The notes under the pieces: model-generated
The model's input: only the letters and a program-made list of their open reading frames with translations
Database searches by the model: none
What the model was told of the DNA's origin: nothing
From: an uncultured Oscillospiraceae bacterium
GTDB taxonomy: Bacteria > Bacillota > Clostridia > Oscillospirales > Oscillospiraceae
Direction of reading: 5' to 3'
Assembly (NCBI GenBank): GCA_947589225.1
Contig: CANQBC010000001.1
Span: 1-64,000, forward strand
DNA: 64,000 nt
Position numbers and translations under genes: made by a program
Shown here: positions 1 through 8,247 of the stretch, in pieces
How the letters are laid out: each line of letters starts with the position of its first letter
Numbering within the stretch: the first letter of the stretch is position 1

Positions 1-74
1 CACTTTTTCTCTTATTTTACCATTCCTTCCCTTCTTGTGCAAGCTGTATATTTTTTGCTGTTTTCAGATACGCC

Positions 75-230
75 CTAATATCTAATTAAAACAAGCCATT
101 CGCGACGGTCTTTTTTGCGTCAAGCGGCGTCAGCCGCCTTGACAATACATACAGTATTCCCTGCGGCGTCTTCCTTGCCTGACGCAAAAAATCCTCGCCG
201 CTCGGTGTCTTCTTTTAATTGGATATTAGT
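75..230. repeat. MITE-like palindromic repeat element
   Basis: Imperfect terminal inverted repeats (CTAATATCTAATTAAAA at 75-91 against the reverse complement of the bases ending at 230) enclose nested palindromes. TTTTTTGCGTCA (111-122) pairs with TGACGCAAAAAA (180-191), and a GC hairpin GTCAAGCGGC/GCCGCCTTGAC lies at about 118-142. A 64-bp core (143-206) recurs in inverted orientation at 26673-26736. No ORF lies inside, so it looks like a small non-autonomous element or intergenic repeat. Bases 1-74 are AT-rich and show no gene. Confidence 0.6.
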
Positions 231-271
231 ATAAAAAGATTATATACTATTCCTCCTAAAAATGCAAGGGG

Positions 272-787
272 TCAGGGCAGATTCTTTATCGGTACGCGGA
301 TAAGCGCCTCCGGAGGCTCCTCCAGGGCGCATATGGCGGCGGCGTGGCCCTCCACGGCGTAGACCCGTGCCCGCACGCCCGGATCAGATGCGGCAATGGC
401 GCCGCCGGCACGGCGGAACACCATATCCCGGTATGGGGTAAAACGCCCGCGCAGCTTTATGAGGCTCTCCTTCAGCGTCCACAGCTCAAAAAAGTCGAAC
501 TCCGCAAGCTCATCCTCCCCGCAGGCGTATTTTACGGCGCTTTCCCGCACCGGCCGTATAAGCTCGATGTCGCACCCGCAGGGCGCGGAGCCCAGGCACA
601 CCATGGTCATACTCTTCGTGTGGCTCAGGGAGAAAAACACATCGGGCCGGCGGGGAAAGCAGGGCTTCCCTTCCGGCGTTTTCGCGATTTCGGGGCAGGG
701 GAGGGCGTAGAGACGTCCAAAGGCGTATTCCAGCAGCCTGTACGCGTCGCCTTTCTCCCGCAGCGCTGAGTAAAACGCCGTCACCAT
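272..787 (-). CDS. 4'-phosphopantetheinyl transferase (Sfp-type)
   Basis: This enzyme transfers the 4'-phosphopantetheine arm of CoA to a serine of an acyl- or peptidyl-carrier protein in the cytoplasm. The 171-aa product shows the family signatures: FSLSH at about residues 52-56, the Mg-binding CDIE at 72-75 (D73, E75) and WTLKES at 103-108. It is shorter than Sfp (about 220 aa), mainly at the N-terminus, and closer in size to compact PPTases. The start ATG (785-787) has no strong Shine-Dalgarno, so the start is uncertain. It is divergently oriented to the lipoprotein gene and no carrier-protein or NRPS/PKS gene is nearby, so the target is unknown. Confidence 0.8.
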   Translation of the reverse strand: MVTAFYSALREKGDAYRLLEYAFGRLYALPCPEIAKTPEGKPCFPRRPDVFFSLSHTKSMTMVCLGSAPCGCDIELIRPVRESAVKYACGEDELAEFDFFELWTLKESLIKLRGRFTPYRDMVFRRAGGAIAASDPGVRARVYAVEGHAAAICALEEPPEALIRVPIKNLP

Positions 788-868
788 GCCAGTGCGCCCC
801 CGTTCAAGAATTTTTTACATTGTACCACAAATCCAAAGCGAAAAACACTACCCAAACAGATTTATTTG

Positions 869-877
869 TGTTATAAT
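869..877 (+). promoter_or_regulatory. Extended -10 promoter of the lipoprotein/two-component operon
   Basis: TGT-TATAAT is an extended -10 element (TG at 869-870, TATAAT at 872-877) about 38 bases upstream of the GTG start at 915. No good -35 lies 17 bases further up, as is common for extended -10 promoters. Confidence 0.5.
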
Positions 878-914
878 TACCATGTATTTTTGCGCGAAGG
901 AGGTGTCCGCGACA

Positions 915-2243
915 GTGAAAAGGATCCTTGCCGTTTTTTTGACGGCGTTTGCGTTGGCGCTCATGCTCGCCGGATGCATGGAGACCTCGGCGGACGACCT
1001 CTACGCGCTGCCGCAGCTGTCGGAGGGGTATCTGAAGCTGCAGGGCGCCATCGACTCTGTGCTGTCCTCCGGCGCGGAATACGCCGCTCCCTCGTCGGGC
1101 GCCAACCGCCAACCCATACAACGGGAGGATCTGGACGGCGACGGGATCAGGGAGGTCATCGCCTTTTTTAATTTCGCCGGCACGGACAGGCCGCTTAAAA
1201 TTATCATCTTCCAGGAAGAAGAGGGGGATTACAGTGAGATCGCCCGCATCGAGGGCGAGGGAAGCGGTATCGACAGCGTCTCCTACCTTGACATGGACTC
1301 GGACGGCATCCGCGAGGTGGCCGTGGGCTGGCAGATGGGCGCGGGGATCAACATGCTGTCCATCTATTCGATAAAGGGCTGGCAGGTGAACCAGCTTGTG
1401 AACACAAATTATTCCGAATTTACCGTCTGCACTCTGGATTCCGAACAGGGAAGCGAGGTGCTGGTGCTGCGTCTGTCCCCGTCGGAGCTCTCCGGCGAGG
1501 CGGAGCACTACTCCCTCACCGGGGACGGAGAGGTGGTCACCGCCACGGCGCGCCTGTCCTCCGGTATCGAGGCGCTTTTGCGCGTGAGAAGCACGTCGCT
1601 CCTTGGCGGCACGCCGGCCATTCTTGTGGAGAGCACCATCGGCGGCACCGGCATTGTCACCGATTTGCTGGCCTGGAACGGCGGGAAGTTTTCCAATATA
1701 ACGATGGACGAAAACTCCGGCCGGAGCGAGGATACCGTGCGTCTCAGCTACGCGCCCTACTGCCGGGACATAAACGCCGACGGAGTCATTGACATACCCC
1801 GCGCCACGGCCCTTCCGGCCACGACGGAGGGGACCACATATTACACCATAGACTGGTACTCCTGTTACTCCAGCGGACGAAAAAAGCTCGTGAGCACTAC
1901 CTACTCCAATTTCACCGACTCCTGGTATCTGAAGATCCCGGATGAGTGGAAGGGCAGGATAACAGTCCGGCGCGAGGAGGGTATGTCGGGAGAGAGAATG
2001 ATTATCTTTTCCTCCGTGGGCGACGGGGACACGGGCGGCACGGACTTTCTGGCGGTATACACTCTCACCGGCGCGAACCGGGCCGAGCGCGCCGTGGCGT
2101 CGGGCAGATTTATTCTCCTCACGGCTGAGGAGACCGTTTACGCGGCCAGAATATTGTCGGAGGACGTTCTCCCCGTCACCCGGGACATGCTCAAAGAGAA
2201 CTTTGGACTCATCTACTCCGAGTGGGTGACCGGTGAGACCTGA
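915..2243 (+). CDS. Lipoprotein with VCBS/FG-GAP-like repeats
   Basis: A 442-aa predicted lipoprotein. The GTG start at 915 is chosen because AAGGAGG lies at 897-903 and the product then begins with a classic lipoprotein signal: a short basic start, a hydrophobic stretch and the lipobox LAGC (Cys near residue 21). The upstream in-frame extension to 786 would bury this signal. Two Asp-rich motifs, DLDGDGIREV and DMDSDGIREV, resemble calcium-binding loops of VCBS/FG-GAP beta-propellers. The gene ends 24 bases before a response regulator and kinase, so it is probably cotranscribed and may modulate that sensor at the membrane surface. That role is inferred; I do not recognise a named family for the whole protein. 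Confidence 0.75.
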   Translation: MKRILAVFLTAFALALMLAGCMETSADDLYALPQLSEGYLKLQGAIDSVLSSGAEYAAPSSGANRQPIQREDLDGDGIREVIAFFNFAGTDRPLKIIIFQEEEGDYSEIARIEGEGSGIDSVSYLDMDSDGIREVAVGWQMGAGINMLSIYSIKGWQVNQLVNTNYSEFTVCTLDSEQGSEVLVLRLSPSELSGEAEHYSLTGDGEVVTATARLSSGIEALLRVRSTSLLGGTPAILVESTIGGTGIVTDLLAWNGGKFSNITMDENSGRSEDTVRLSYAPYCRDINADGVIDIPRATALPATTEGTTYYTIDWYSCYSSGRKKLVSTTYSNFTDSWYLKIPDEWKGRITVRREEGMSGERMIIFSSVGDGDTGGTDFLAVYTLTGANRAERAVASGRFILLTAEETVYAARILSEDVLPVTRDMLKENFGLIYSEWVTGET

Positions 2244-2267
2244 TCGGGATTTAAGGAAGGAAGGACT

Positions 2268-2954
2268 ATGAAAAAGGTACTTGTACTTGAGGATGAGACA
2301 AGCATAAGAAGCTTTGTGGTCATAAACCTGAAGCGCTCCGGCTACGATCCCATTGAGGCCGGCACCGGCGCCGAGGCGCTTCGACAGATGGATCTGAACC
2401 CGGACATAAAGGTGGCGCTCCTGGATATCATGCTCCCGGATATGGACGGGTTTGAGGTGTGCCGGCAGATACGCGCCACAAATTCCAAAATCGGCATCAT
2501 CATGCTCACCGCCCGCACCCAGGAGATGGACAAGGTCACCGGACTTATGACGGGCGCCGACGACTACGTCACCAAGCCATTTTCCCCCGCCGAGCTCACC
2601 GCCCGTATCGACGCGCTCTACCGCCGGGTGGGTGAGAGCGACGACACCCCCTCCGATGAGGTGGTGCAGGGCCCCTTCAAGCTTAATTTCCGCAACCGCA
2701 CCCTGGAGAAAAACGGCGAGCGGGTGAGACTCACGCAGGTGGAGTACTCCATTATCAAGCTCTTCATGGACAACCCCGGCAGGGCCCTTTCACGCGAGGA
2801 CATACTTTACAGCGTGTGGGGCCGGGATTATTTTGGGGAACTTAAGATCGTGGATGTCAACATCCGCAGGCTCCGCATTAAAATAGAGGACGACCCCACA
2901 AACCCGACTTATATTACGACGGTATGGGGCTACGGCTACAAGTGGGGGATCTGA
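2268..2954 (+). CDS. OmpR/PhoB-family response regulator
   Basis: A 228-aa two-component response regulator that binds DNA when phosphorylated. The receiver domain (about 1-120) has the acidic pair E8/D9, phospho-acceptor D53 in LLDIMLPDMDG, T81 and K103 in VTKPF. The C-terminal winged-helix Trans_reg_C domain (about 130-228) ends with the typical TVWGYGYKW motif. The RBS AAGGAAGG precedes the ATG at 2268. It lies between the lipoprotein gene and the cognate kinase in one transcription unit. Nothing in the sequence gives the regulon; PhoP/WalR-like envelope regulation is only a guess from the neighbours. Confidence 0.92.
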   Translation: MKKVLVLEDETSIRSFVVINLKRSGYDPIEAGTGAEALRQMDLNPDIKVALLDIMLPDMDGFEVCRQIRATNSKIGIIMLTARTQEMDKVTGLMTGADDYVTKPFSPAELTARIDALYRRVGESDDTPSDEVVQGPFKLNFRNRTLEKNGERVRLTQVEYSIIKLFMDNPGRALSREDILYSVWGRDYFGELKIVDVNIRRLRIKIEDDPTNPTYITTVWGYGYKWGI

Positions 2955-3041
2955 AAGATCAAACGCCGGCCCGGGGTATCGGGCCGTGTCTGGAGGCAGG
3001 GGCCGCCGCGAGAAAAACAGGGGAGAAAGGAGACGACGCGC

Positions 3042-4484
3042 ATGGCGAAAAACGCGAAAAGCCACTTATTGAAGATCCGCGGCCTTCGCAAGCGATATAT
3101 GATGACTACGATGCTCGTCATCTTCCTCATCGTGGTGGTGGCCGTGACGGCCTATTCCCTGTCCATGATGAACTCCGTGTACATGAATCTGCGCGAGGGC
3201 CTTTACGCCAAGGCCAAGACGGCCACGGACTTCTTCGCCAATTACATCACCCGCACCTACGCCGAGTACTATGACAGCGCCAACATGTACGTCAATAACT
3301 TTGACGATGTGAACCGCCTTGAGCTGCAATTCATCAACACCGCAGGGCGCATCGAACTGAGCTCCCACTCCATGACCGCCGGCAGTATGCCCGGCACACA
3401 GGACATAGCCGACGCCCTCTCCACCGGAAAAATTTCCCCCTGGGAGGGATATTCGGACACCACGGGAGAGCACCTTATGAGCGTGTCGGCCCCCATGACC
3501 TACTCCAACGGCCAGATCATCGGCGTCATGCGCTACGTCACAAGCCTGAAGCCGGCGGACGGGCTGGTGCGTACGAACGTCCTTGTGGCCTCCGCGGCGG
3601 GGCTGGCGGTGATGTTCATTGTCGCCGTGATCAGCATGGTGTTCCTGAGCTCGGTGGTGGAACCCATGCGGGAGATCACCGCGGCGGCCAAGCAGATATC
3701 CGGCGGCAGCTACGGCATACAGATCGGCAAGCACTACCGGGACGAGATGGGCGACATGGTCAAGGCCATCAACGAGATGAGTCTGAAGATCAGCCAGTCC
3801 GAAAAGGCCCAGACGGAGTTTATCTCCTCCGTCTCCCACGAACTCAGGACGCCCCTCACGGCAATAACGGGATGGGCTGAGACCATCATATACGACGAGA
3901 ATTTGGACGAGGAGACAAAGCGCGGCATCGGCATCATCCTCCAGGAGGCCCGGAGGCTCACCAAGATGGTGGAGGAGCTTCTGGAATTCACGCGTATGCA
4001 GGACGGCCGATTTACCCTGAACGCCCGTCCCATCGACGTGACGGCCGAGCTGGAGGACTCCATCTTCGCCTACCGGGAGCTTCTCAAACAGGACGATATG
4101 CGCATCGAGTACGAGCCGTGCGAGGAGGAGCTGCCCCTTATAAACGGCGACCCGGCGCGCCTTCGACAAGTATTTTACAATATTTTCGACAACGCCGCGA
4201 AGTATGCCCGCGAGGGCAAACGCATCAACGTGTCGGCAAGAACCGACGGGGAGAACGTGTTCCTTTACTTCCGGGACTACGGCCCCGGCGTGCCGGAGGA
4301 CGAGCTGGAGCGGGTGAAGATGAAGTTTTATAAGGGGAGCTCCAAGGAGCGCGGCAGCGGCATCGGTCTTGCCGTCTGCGACGAAATTATAAAATACCAC
4401 GGCGGCGACCTGACCCTCTCCAACGCCAGGGGCGGGGGACTGCTGGTGACCATAAGAATACCCATCGAGCCCACGTTTGAGTGA
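3042..4484 (+). CDS. Membrane sensor histidine kinase
   Basis: A 480-aa kinase partner of the upstream response regulator. TM1 spans about residues 22-43, an extracytoplasmic sensor region about 44-180, and TM2 about 182-208. A HAMP linker follows, then HisKA with phospho-acceptor H266 in SVSHELRTPL, then HATPase_c with N-box NIFDNAAKY, G1 DYGPGVP and G2 GSGIGLAV. The RBS GGAGAAAGGAG lies upstream of the ATG at 3042. The 3' end overlaps the upstream in-frame extension of yqhQ but not its chosen TTG start. The sensor domain shows no signature I recognise. Confidence 0.92.
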   Translation: MAKNAKSHLLKIRGLRKRYMMTTMLVIFLIVVVAVTAYSLSMMNSVYMNLREGLYAKAKTATDFFANYITRTYAEYYDSANMYVNNFDDVNRLELQFINTAGRIELSSHSMTAGSMPGTQDIADALSTGKISPWEGYSDTTGEHLMSVSAPMTYSNGQIIGVMRYVTSLKPADGLVRTNVLVASAAGLAVMFIVAVISMVFLSSVVEPMREITAAAKQISGGSYGIQIGKHYRDEMGDMVKAINEMSLKISQSEKAQTEFISSVSHELRTPLTAITGWAETIIYDENLDEETKRGIGIILQEARRLTKMVEELLEFTRMQDGRFTLNARPIDVTAELEDSIFAYRELLKQDDMRIEYEPCEEELPLINGDPARLRQVFYNIFDNAAKYAREGKRINVSARTDGENVFLYFRDYGPGVPEDELERVKMKFYKGSSKERGSGIGLAVCDEIIKYHGGDLTLSNARGGGLLVTIRIPIEPTFE

Positions 4485-4554
4485 GAAAGAAAGACCCGCC
4501 GGGGAGAGAAGATCCGGCAGGGCGCGGCGGACGATCATATCAGGAGGCACTACA

Positions 4555-5496
4555 TTGAGTGAAAAAGTAAAATTCCGTACCTCCATCGGCGGACAGGCGC
4601 TGATGGAGGGGATACTGATGCGGGGCGTGGACAAGCAGGCCGTCGTCATCCGCAAGCCGGACGGGGAGCTTGAGCGAAAGGTGGAGCCCATAAAGGCCCT
4701 CCGCCAGAAGTACCCCATCCTGGGCTGGCCCTTTATCCGGGGCAGCGTGAATTTCGTGGAGACCCTGGTTAACGGAGTGAAGGCCCTGACGTACTCGGCG
4801 AGCTTTCTCCCGGAGGAGGAGCAGGAGGAGCCGTCAAAGCTGGACAAATGGTTCGAAAAGCACCTCTCCGGCGAAAAGGCCGAGAAGGCCGTCATCGGCG
4901 TCTCGGTGTTTCTGGGCCTTCTCCTCGCCGTGGGGCTCTTCTTCATGCTCCCCACCGTCCTCGCCGGCCTCTTTTCCGGCCTTGTTGAGAGCCGTATACT
5001 GCGCAATCTCATAGAGGGTGTTATCCGCATAGTCATTTTCCTGGCCTATATCATCCTCGCCTCGAAGATGAAGGAGATCAAGCGGGTCTGGATGTACCAC
5101 GGGGCCGAGCACAAGACCATCTTCTGCTACGAAAAGGGCAGAGAGCTCAATGTGGAGAACGCCCGCGAACAGCCCCGCCTGCACCCCCGCTGCGGCACCA
5201 GCTTCCTCTTTATCGTCATGATCGTCAGCATCCTGGTCACCAGCGTGGTCAGCTGGTCCACGGTGTGGATACGCCTCCTTCTGCGCCTTGCGCTCCTGCC
5301 CGTCATCGTGGGGATCAGCTACGAGATCATCAAATACGCCGGCCGCCACGACAACTGGCTGACAAAGATCCTCTCCGCCCCCGGAAAGGCCCTGCAGCTG
5401 GTGACCACAGCCGAGCCCGACGACTCCATGCTGGAGGTGGCGATCGAAGCTTTGAAGCTTGTCCTCCCCGACGAGAAGGGCAGCGACAGGTGGTAA
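4555..5496 (+). CDS. yqhQ: YqhQ-like DUF1385 membrane protein
   Basis: A 313-aa protein of the DUF1385 family (B. subtilis YqhQ). The TTG start at 4555 is chosen because AGGAGG (4542-4547) sits 7 bases upstream and the product then begins at the conserved FRTSIGGQALMEGILMRG region. The ATG at 4477 would add a non-conserved basic leader overlapping the kinase gene. Conserved features are the GGQAxMEGVxMRG-type N-terminus, the central MYHGAEHKT motif and Cys/His residues in HPRCGTSF, with hydrophobic segments near residues 115-180 and 225-265. The molecular function is unknown. Adjacency to prmC is a well-known firmicute arrangement, often with rpmE, which is absent here. Confidence 0.88.
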   Translation: MSEKVKFRTSIGGQALMEGILMRGVDKQAVVIRKPDGELERKVEPIKALRQKYPILGWPFIRGSVNFVETLVNGVKALTYSASFLPEEEQEEPSKLDKWFEKHLSGEKAEKAVIGVSVFLGLLLAVGLFFMLPTVLAGLFSGLVESRILRNLIEGVIRIVIFLAYIILASKMKEIKRVWMYHGAEHKTIFCYEKGRELNVENAREQPRLHPRCGTSFLFIVMIVSILVTSVVSWSTVWIRLLLRLALLPVIVGISYEIIKYAGRHDNWLTKILSAPGKALQLVTTAEPDDSMLEVAIEALKLVLPDEKGSDRW

Positions 5497-5554
5497 TCGA
5501 TAGAGAAATACCGGATCGAAGCCCGGCGAAGCGGATTCGAGCCAGAGAGGAGGA

Positions 5555-5607
5555 GTGGACCCGGCGACTGAGGGGCGACGAAGGAGCCCCGAGGCAGAGC
5601 GGGTTTC
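5555..5607 (+). ncRNA. Candidate structured RNA in the yqhQ-prmC spacer
   Basis: The 119-bp spacer (5497-5615) can fold as an outer helix ACCCG (5559-5563)/CGGGT (5600-5604), two purine-rich internal strands (GCGACTGA and GAGGCAGAG), an inner helix GGGGC (5572-5576)/GCCCC (5586-5590) and the loop GACGAAGGA. The element ends just before the prmC start. GA-rich symmetrical internal loops are typical of conserved cis-RNAs. No family is assigned and the fold is by eye only. Confidence 0.4.
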
Positions 5608-5615
5608 ACGACGAC

Positions 5616-6473
5616 GTGAAAACATATAACGACATGTATCTGGATCTGCGCCGCACACTGAAGGCCGGCGGAGTGGAGGACTACAATCTGGAGGCGCGGC
5701 TGATGATCTGCGCCGCTTCCGGCAAGACCCGCGAGGAGCTTGTGCGCGACATGAAGCTCTATGCCTTCGACGAGACGGAGACGGCCCTGGCCGCCATGGT
5801 GGAGCGCAGGCTGCGCGGGGAGCCCATCGCCTACGTGCTGGGCGAGTGGGAGTTCATGGGACTGAATTTTAATGTGGATCCCAAGGTGCTTATCCCGCGG
5901 GCCGACACGGAGCTTCTGGCGGAGCTGGCGATAAAGCTCCTCCGGCGCCGGGAAGGGGAGGGGATACGCGTGCTCGACCTGTGCTGCGGCACCGGCTGTA
6001 TCGGTATCTCCATCGCCAAGACCGTTCAGAGCTGCCGGGTGGTGCTGGTGGACAATTCCATGCCCGCCCTGCGGGTCGCCCGCGCCAATGTCGCCAGAAA
6101 CAACGTCTCAGGCAATTCCGTCTGTATCGAGGCCGACGCAAAGAAAACGCCGCCGGTGCTGCTGGGCAAATTCGACCTCATTGTCTGCAACCCGCCCTAT
6201 GTGCCCACCGGGGAGATCCCGGGCCTCGACCGGGGCGTGAAGGACTTCGAACCTCACGCGGCGCTGGACGGGGGAGCGGACGGCCTGGATTTTTACCGGG
6301 CCATCATCCCCAACTGGAGGACCATCCTCAAGGACTCCGGCTGCATGATGTTTGAGTGCGGCGAGGGACAGTCTTTCGCCATAGCGGATATGCTCACGGA
6401 GAACGGCTTTGAGAGCGTGGCCAGCTTTCCGGATCTGGCGGGAACGCCCCGGGTGGTTGCCGGGGTGCTTTGA
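5616..6473 (+). CDS. prmC: Peptide chain release factor N5-glutamine methyltransferase PrmC
   Basis: PrmC methylates the Gln of the GGQ loop in release factors RF1 and RF2 using S-adenosylmethionine. The 285-aa product (GTG start at 5616) has the N-terminal helical release-factor-recognition domain (about 1-85) and then a Rossmann methyltransferase with [14 protein letters not shown] as SAM motif I and the catalytic NPPYVPTGE. The GTG gives the usual PrmC length. No clear Shine-Dalgarno precedes it, because the spacer is occupied by a hairpin-rich element, and ATG 5634 is an alternative. The open frame extends upstream to 5265 inside yqhQ, but that extension shows no homology. It lies 35 bases before recA and is probably in the same transcript. 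Confidence 0.93.
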   Translation: MKTYNDMYLDLRRTLKAGGVEDYNLEARLMICAASGKTREELVRDMKLYAFDETETALAAMVERRLRGEPIAYVLGEWEFMGLNFNVDPKVLIPRADTELLAELAIKLLRRREGEGIRVLDLCCGTGCIGISIAKTVQSCRVVLVDNSMPALRVARANVARNNVSGNSVCIEADAKKTPPVLLGKFDLIVCNPPYVPTGEIPGLDRGVKDFEPHAALDGGADGLDFYRAIIPNWRTILKDSGCMMFECGEGQSFAIADMLTENGFESVASFPDLAGTPRVVAGVL

Positions 6474-6508
6474 CTTTAGAAAAAAAGAAAGTACAGGAGG
6501 ACATACAC

Positions 6509-7615
6509 ATGGCTACAAAGAAAACCGCCCCGACGCCGGTGACTATCCCCGCCGACAACGACGCCAGGAAAAAGGCGCTTGAGACGGCGATCTCTCAGAT
6601 AGAAAAAAGCTACGGCAAGGGCTCCATCATGCGGCTGGGACAGGGCCTTCAGGTGAACGTGGAGGCCCTTCCCACGGGATCCCTCGCCTTGGACTTCGCG
6701 CTGGGCATCGGCGGCGTCCCCAAGGGGCGCATCATCGAGATCTACGGTCCCGAGTCCTGCGGAAAGACGACCCTTGCCCTGCACATCGTGGCCCAGGCCC
6801 AGAAGCGGGGCGGCGAGGCCGCGTATATCGACGTGGAGCACGCCCTGGAGCCGGCCTACGCCCGGGCCCTGGGGGTGAACATCGAAAACCTCCTCATTTC
6901 CCAGCCCGACACCGGCGAGGACGCCCTGTCCATCACCGAGACGCTTGTGAGAAGCGGCGCCGTGGACGTGGTGGTGGTGGACTCCGTGGCCGCCCTGGTG
7001 CCGAGAACGGAGATCGAGGGCGAGATGGGCGACTCCAGCGTGGGCGTGGTGGCGCGGCTCATGAGCCAGGCCCTCCGCAAGCTTGCCGGCGTCATCTCCA
7101 AGACAAACTGCGTCGTCATTTTCATCAACCAGCTCAGGGAGAAGATCGGCGTCATGTACGGAAACCCGGAGACCACCCCCGGCGGGCGCGCCCTCAAGTA
7201 TTTCGCCTCCGTGCGCATCGACATGCGCCGCATCGAGACCTTGAAGAACGGCTCCGAGGTGGTGGGCAACCGCACCCGCGCTAAAATTGTCAAGAACAAG
7301 GTGGCGCCCCCCTTCCGGGAGGCGGAGTTCGACATCATGTACGGCGAGGGCATCTCCCGCTTTGGGGAGTTGGTGGATCTGGGCGTGAAGCTGGATCTCA
7401 TCGAAAAGGGCGGCGCCTGGTTCACCTACGGGGACGTGCGCATCCAGGGCAAGGACGGCATGCGCCAGTACCTCGTAGACAACCCGGAGGAGGCGGACAA
7501 GCTGGAGGAGCAGATACGGGCCAACGCCTTCAAGCTCCTCTCCCCCCAGGCCCAGGTGGCGGCAAAGGCCGCGGGCCGGGCGGTGGACGTGTCCGCCGAG
7601 GATTTTGAGGGCTGA
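6509..7615 (+). CDS. recA: Recombinase RecA
   Basis: RecA polymerises on single-stranded DNA, drives homologous strand exchange and stimulates LexA self-cleavage. The 368-aa product starts at ATG 6509 behind AGGAGG (6495-6500). The in-frame start at 6470 is non-conserved. Visible features are a MAW-type region near the N-terminus, Walker [10 protein letters not shown] at about residues 80-88, Walker [11 protein letters not shown], the L1 loop region, [14 protein letters not shown] and [11 protein letters not shown]. It overlaps recX by 1 base (TGATG). No separate promoter or obvious LexA operator is seen in the short prmC-recA gap, so expression may depend on upstream transcription. Confidence 0.97.
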   Translation: MATKKTAPTPVTIPADNDARKKALETAISQIEKSYGKGSIMRLGQGLQVNVEALPTGSLALDFALGIGGVPKGRIIEIYGPESCGKTTLALHIVAQAQKRGGEAAYIDVEHALEPAYARALGVNIENLLISQPDTGEDALSITETLVRSGAVDVVVVDSVAALVPRTEIEGEMGDSSVGVVARLMSQALRKLAGVISKTNCVVIFINQLREKIGVMYGNPETTPGGRALKYFASVRIDMRRIETLKNGSEVVGNRTRAKIVKNKVAPPFREAEFDIMYGEGISRFGELVDLGVKLDLIEKGGAWFTYGDVRIQGKDGMRQYLVDNPEEADKLEEQIRANAFKLLSPQAQVAAKAAGRAVDVSAEDFEG

Positions 7616-8247
7616 TGGCGCACACCGTTTCGAAGCTGACGGAATCAAAAAAAATCAAGGACCGCTGGTACGCGGACTTCGACACCGGCGAGTCCCTTGA
7701 GGTCGGGCTCTCCGTTATCGCGGATCACTCCCTGTTCACGGGACGGGTGTACACCGACGAGGAATTCGCGGCCCTGAAGGCCGACGTGTCCCGGCTGGGC
7801 GCCCGGGCCCGCGCCCTGCGGCTGCTGGGCGTCCGGGCCATGTCCCGCCGGGAGCTGATCGACCGGCTCACGGAGAAGGGGGAGAGCCAGGAGGACGCCG
7901 CCGGCGCGGCGGACTACCTGGAGAGCGTGGGCTACCTGGACGACGCCCGGTACGCCGGGAGCGTCGTGCGCCACTACGCCCAAAAGGGCTACGGCGTCGC
8001 CAGGATCCGGCAGGAGCTTTTCCGCCGGGGCGTACCCAGGGAGCTTTGGGAGGCGGCGCTGGAGGAGCTTCCAGAGGACACGGAGACCATCGACGCCCTT
8101 GTGGACCGGCGGCTCCACGGCGAAAAGCCCGATAAAAAGGAGCTTAAACGCCTGGCCGATATGCTCCTGCGCCGGGGCTTTTCCTGGGGGGAGATCAAAT
8201 CGGCCCTGTCAAGATACGATTTTTCGGAAGGAATGGAAGATGAGTAA
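7615..8247 (+). CDS. recX: RecX, RecA modulator
   Basis: RecX binds RecA filaments and modulates their growth. The 210-aa helical protein has tandem three-helix RecX repeats. The motifs LRLLGVRAMSRRELIDRL and YLESVGYLDDARYA mark the first two repeats, with further repeats to the C-terminus. The ATG overlaps the recA stop by 1 base, indicating translational coupling, and the 3' end overlaps rimO by 8 bases. The N-terminal 60 residues form a beta-rich extension common in firmicute RecX. Confidence 0.92.
   Translation: MAHTVSKLTESKKIKDRWYADFDTGESLEVGLSVIADHSLFTGRVYTDEEFAALKADVSRLGARARALRLLGVRAMSRRELIDRLTEKGESQEDAAGAADYLESVGYLDDARYAGSVVRHYAQKGYGVARIRQELFRRGVPRELWEAALEELPEDTETIDALVDRRLHGEKPDKKELKRLADMLLRRGFSWGEIKSALSRYDFSEGMEDE

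Noticed and set aside
3066-5036. Antisense open frame of 656 codons opposite the histidine kinase and yqhQ
   Set aside because: It overlaps two well-supported genes and shows only shadow composition; no RBS or domain.
6474-6508. LexA operator upstream of recA (and at uvrB, uvrA)
   Set aside because: No GAAC-N4-GTTC or similar SOS box is visible in the short prmC-recA gap or near the uvrA and uvrB starts.
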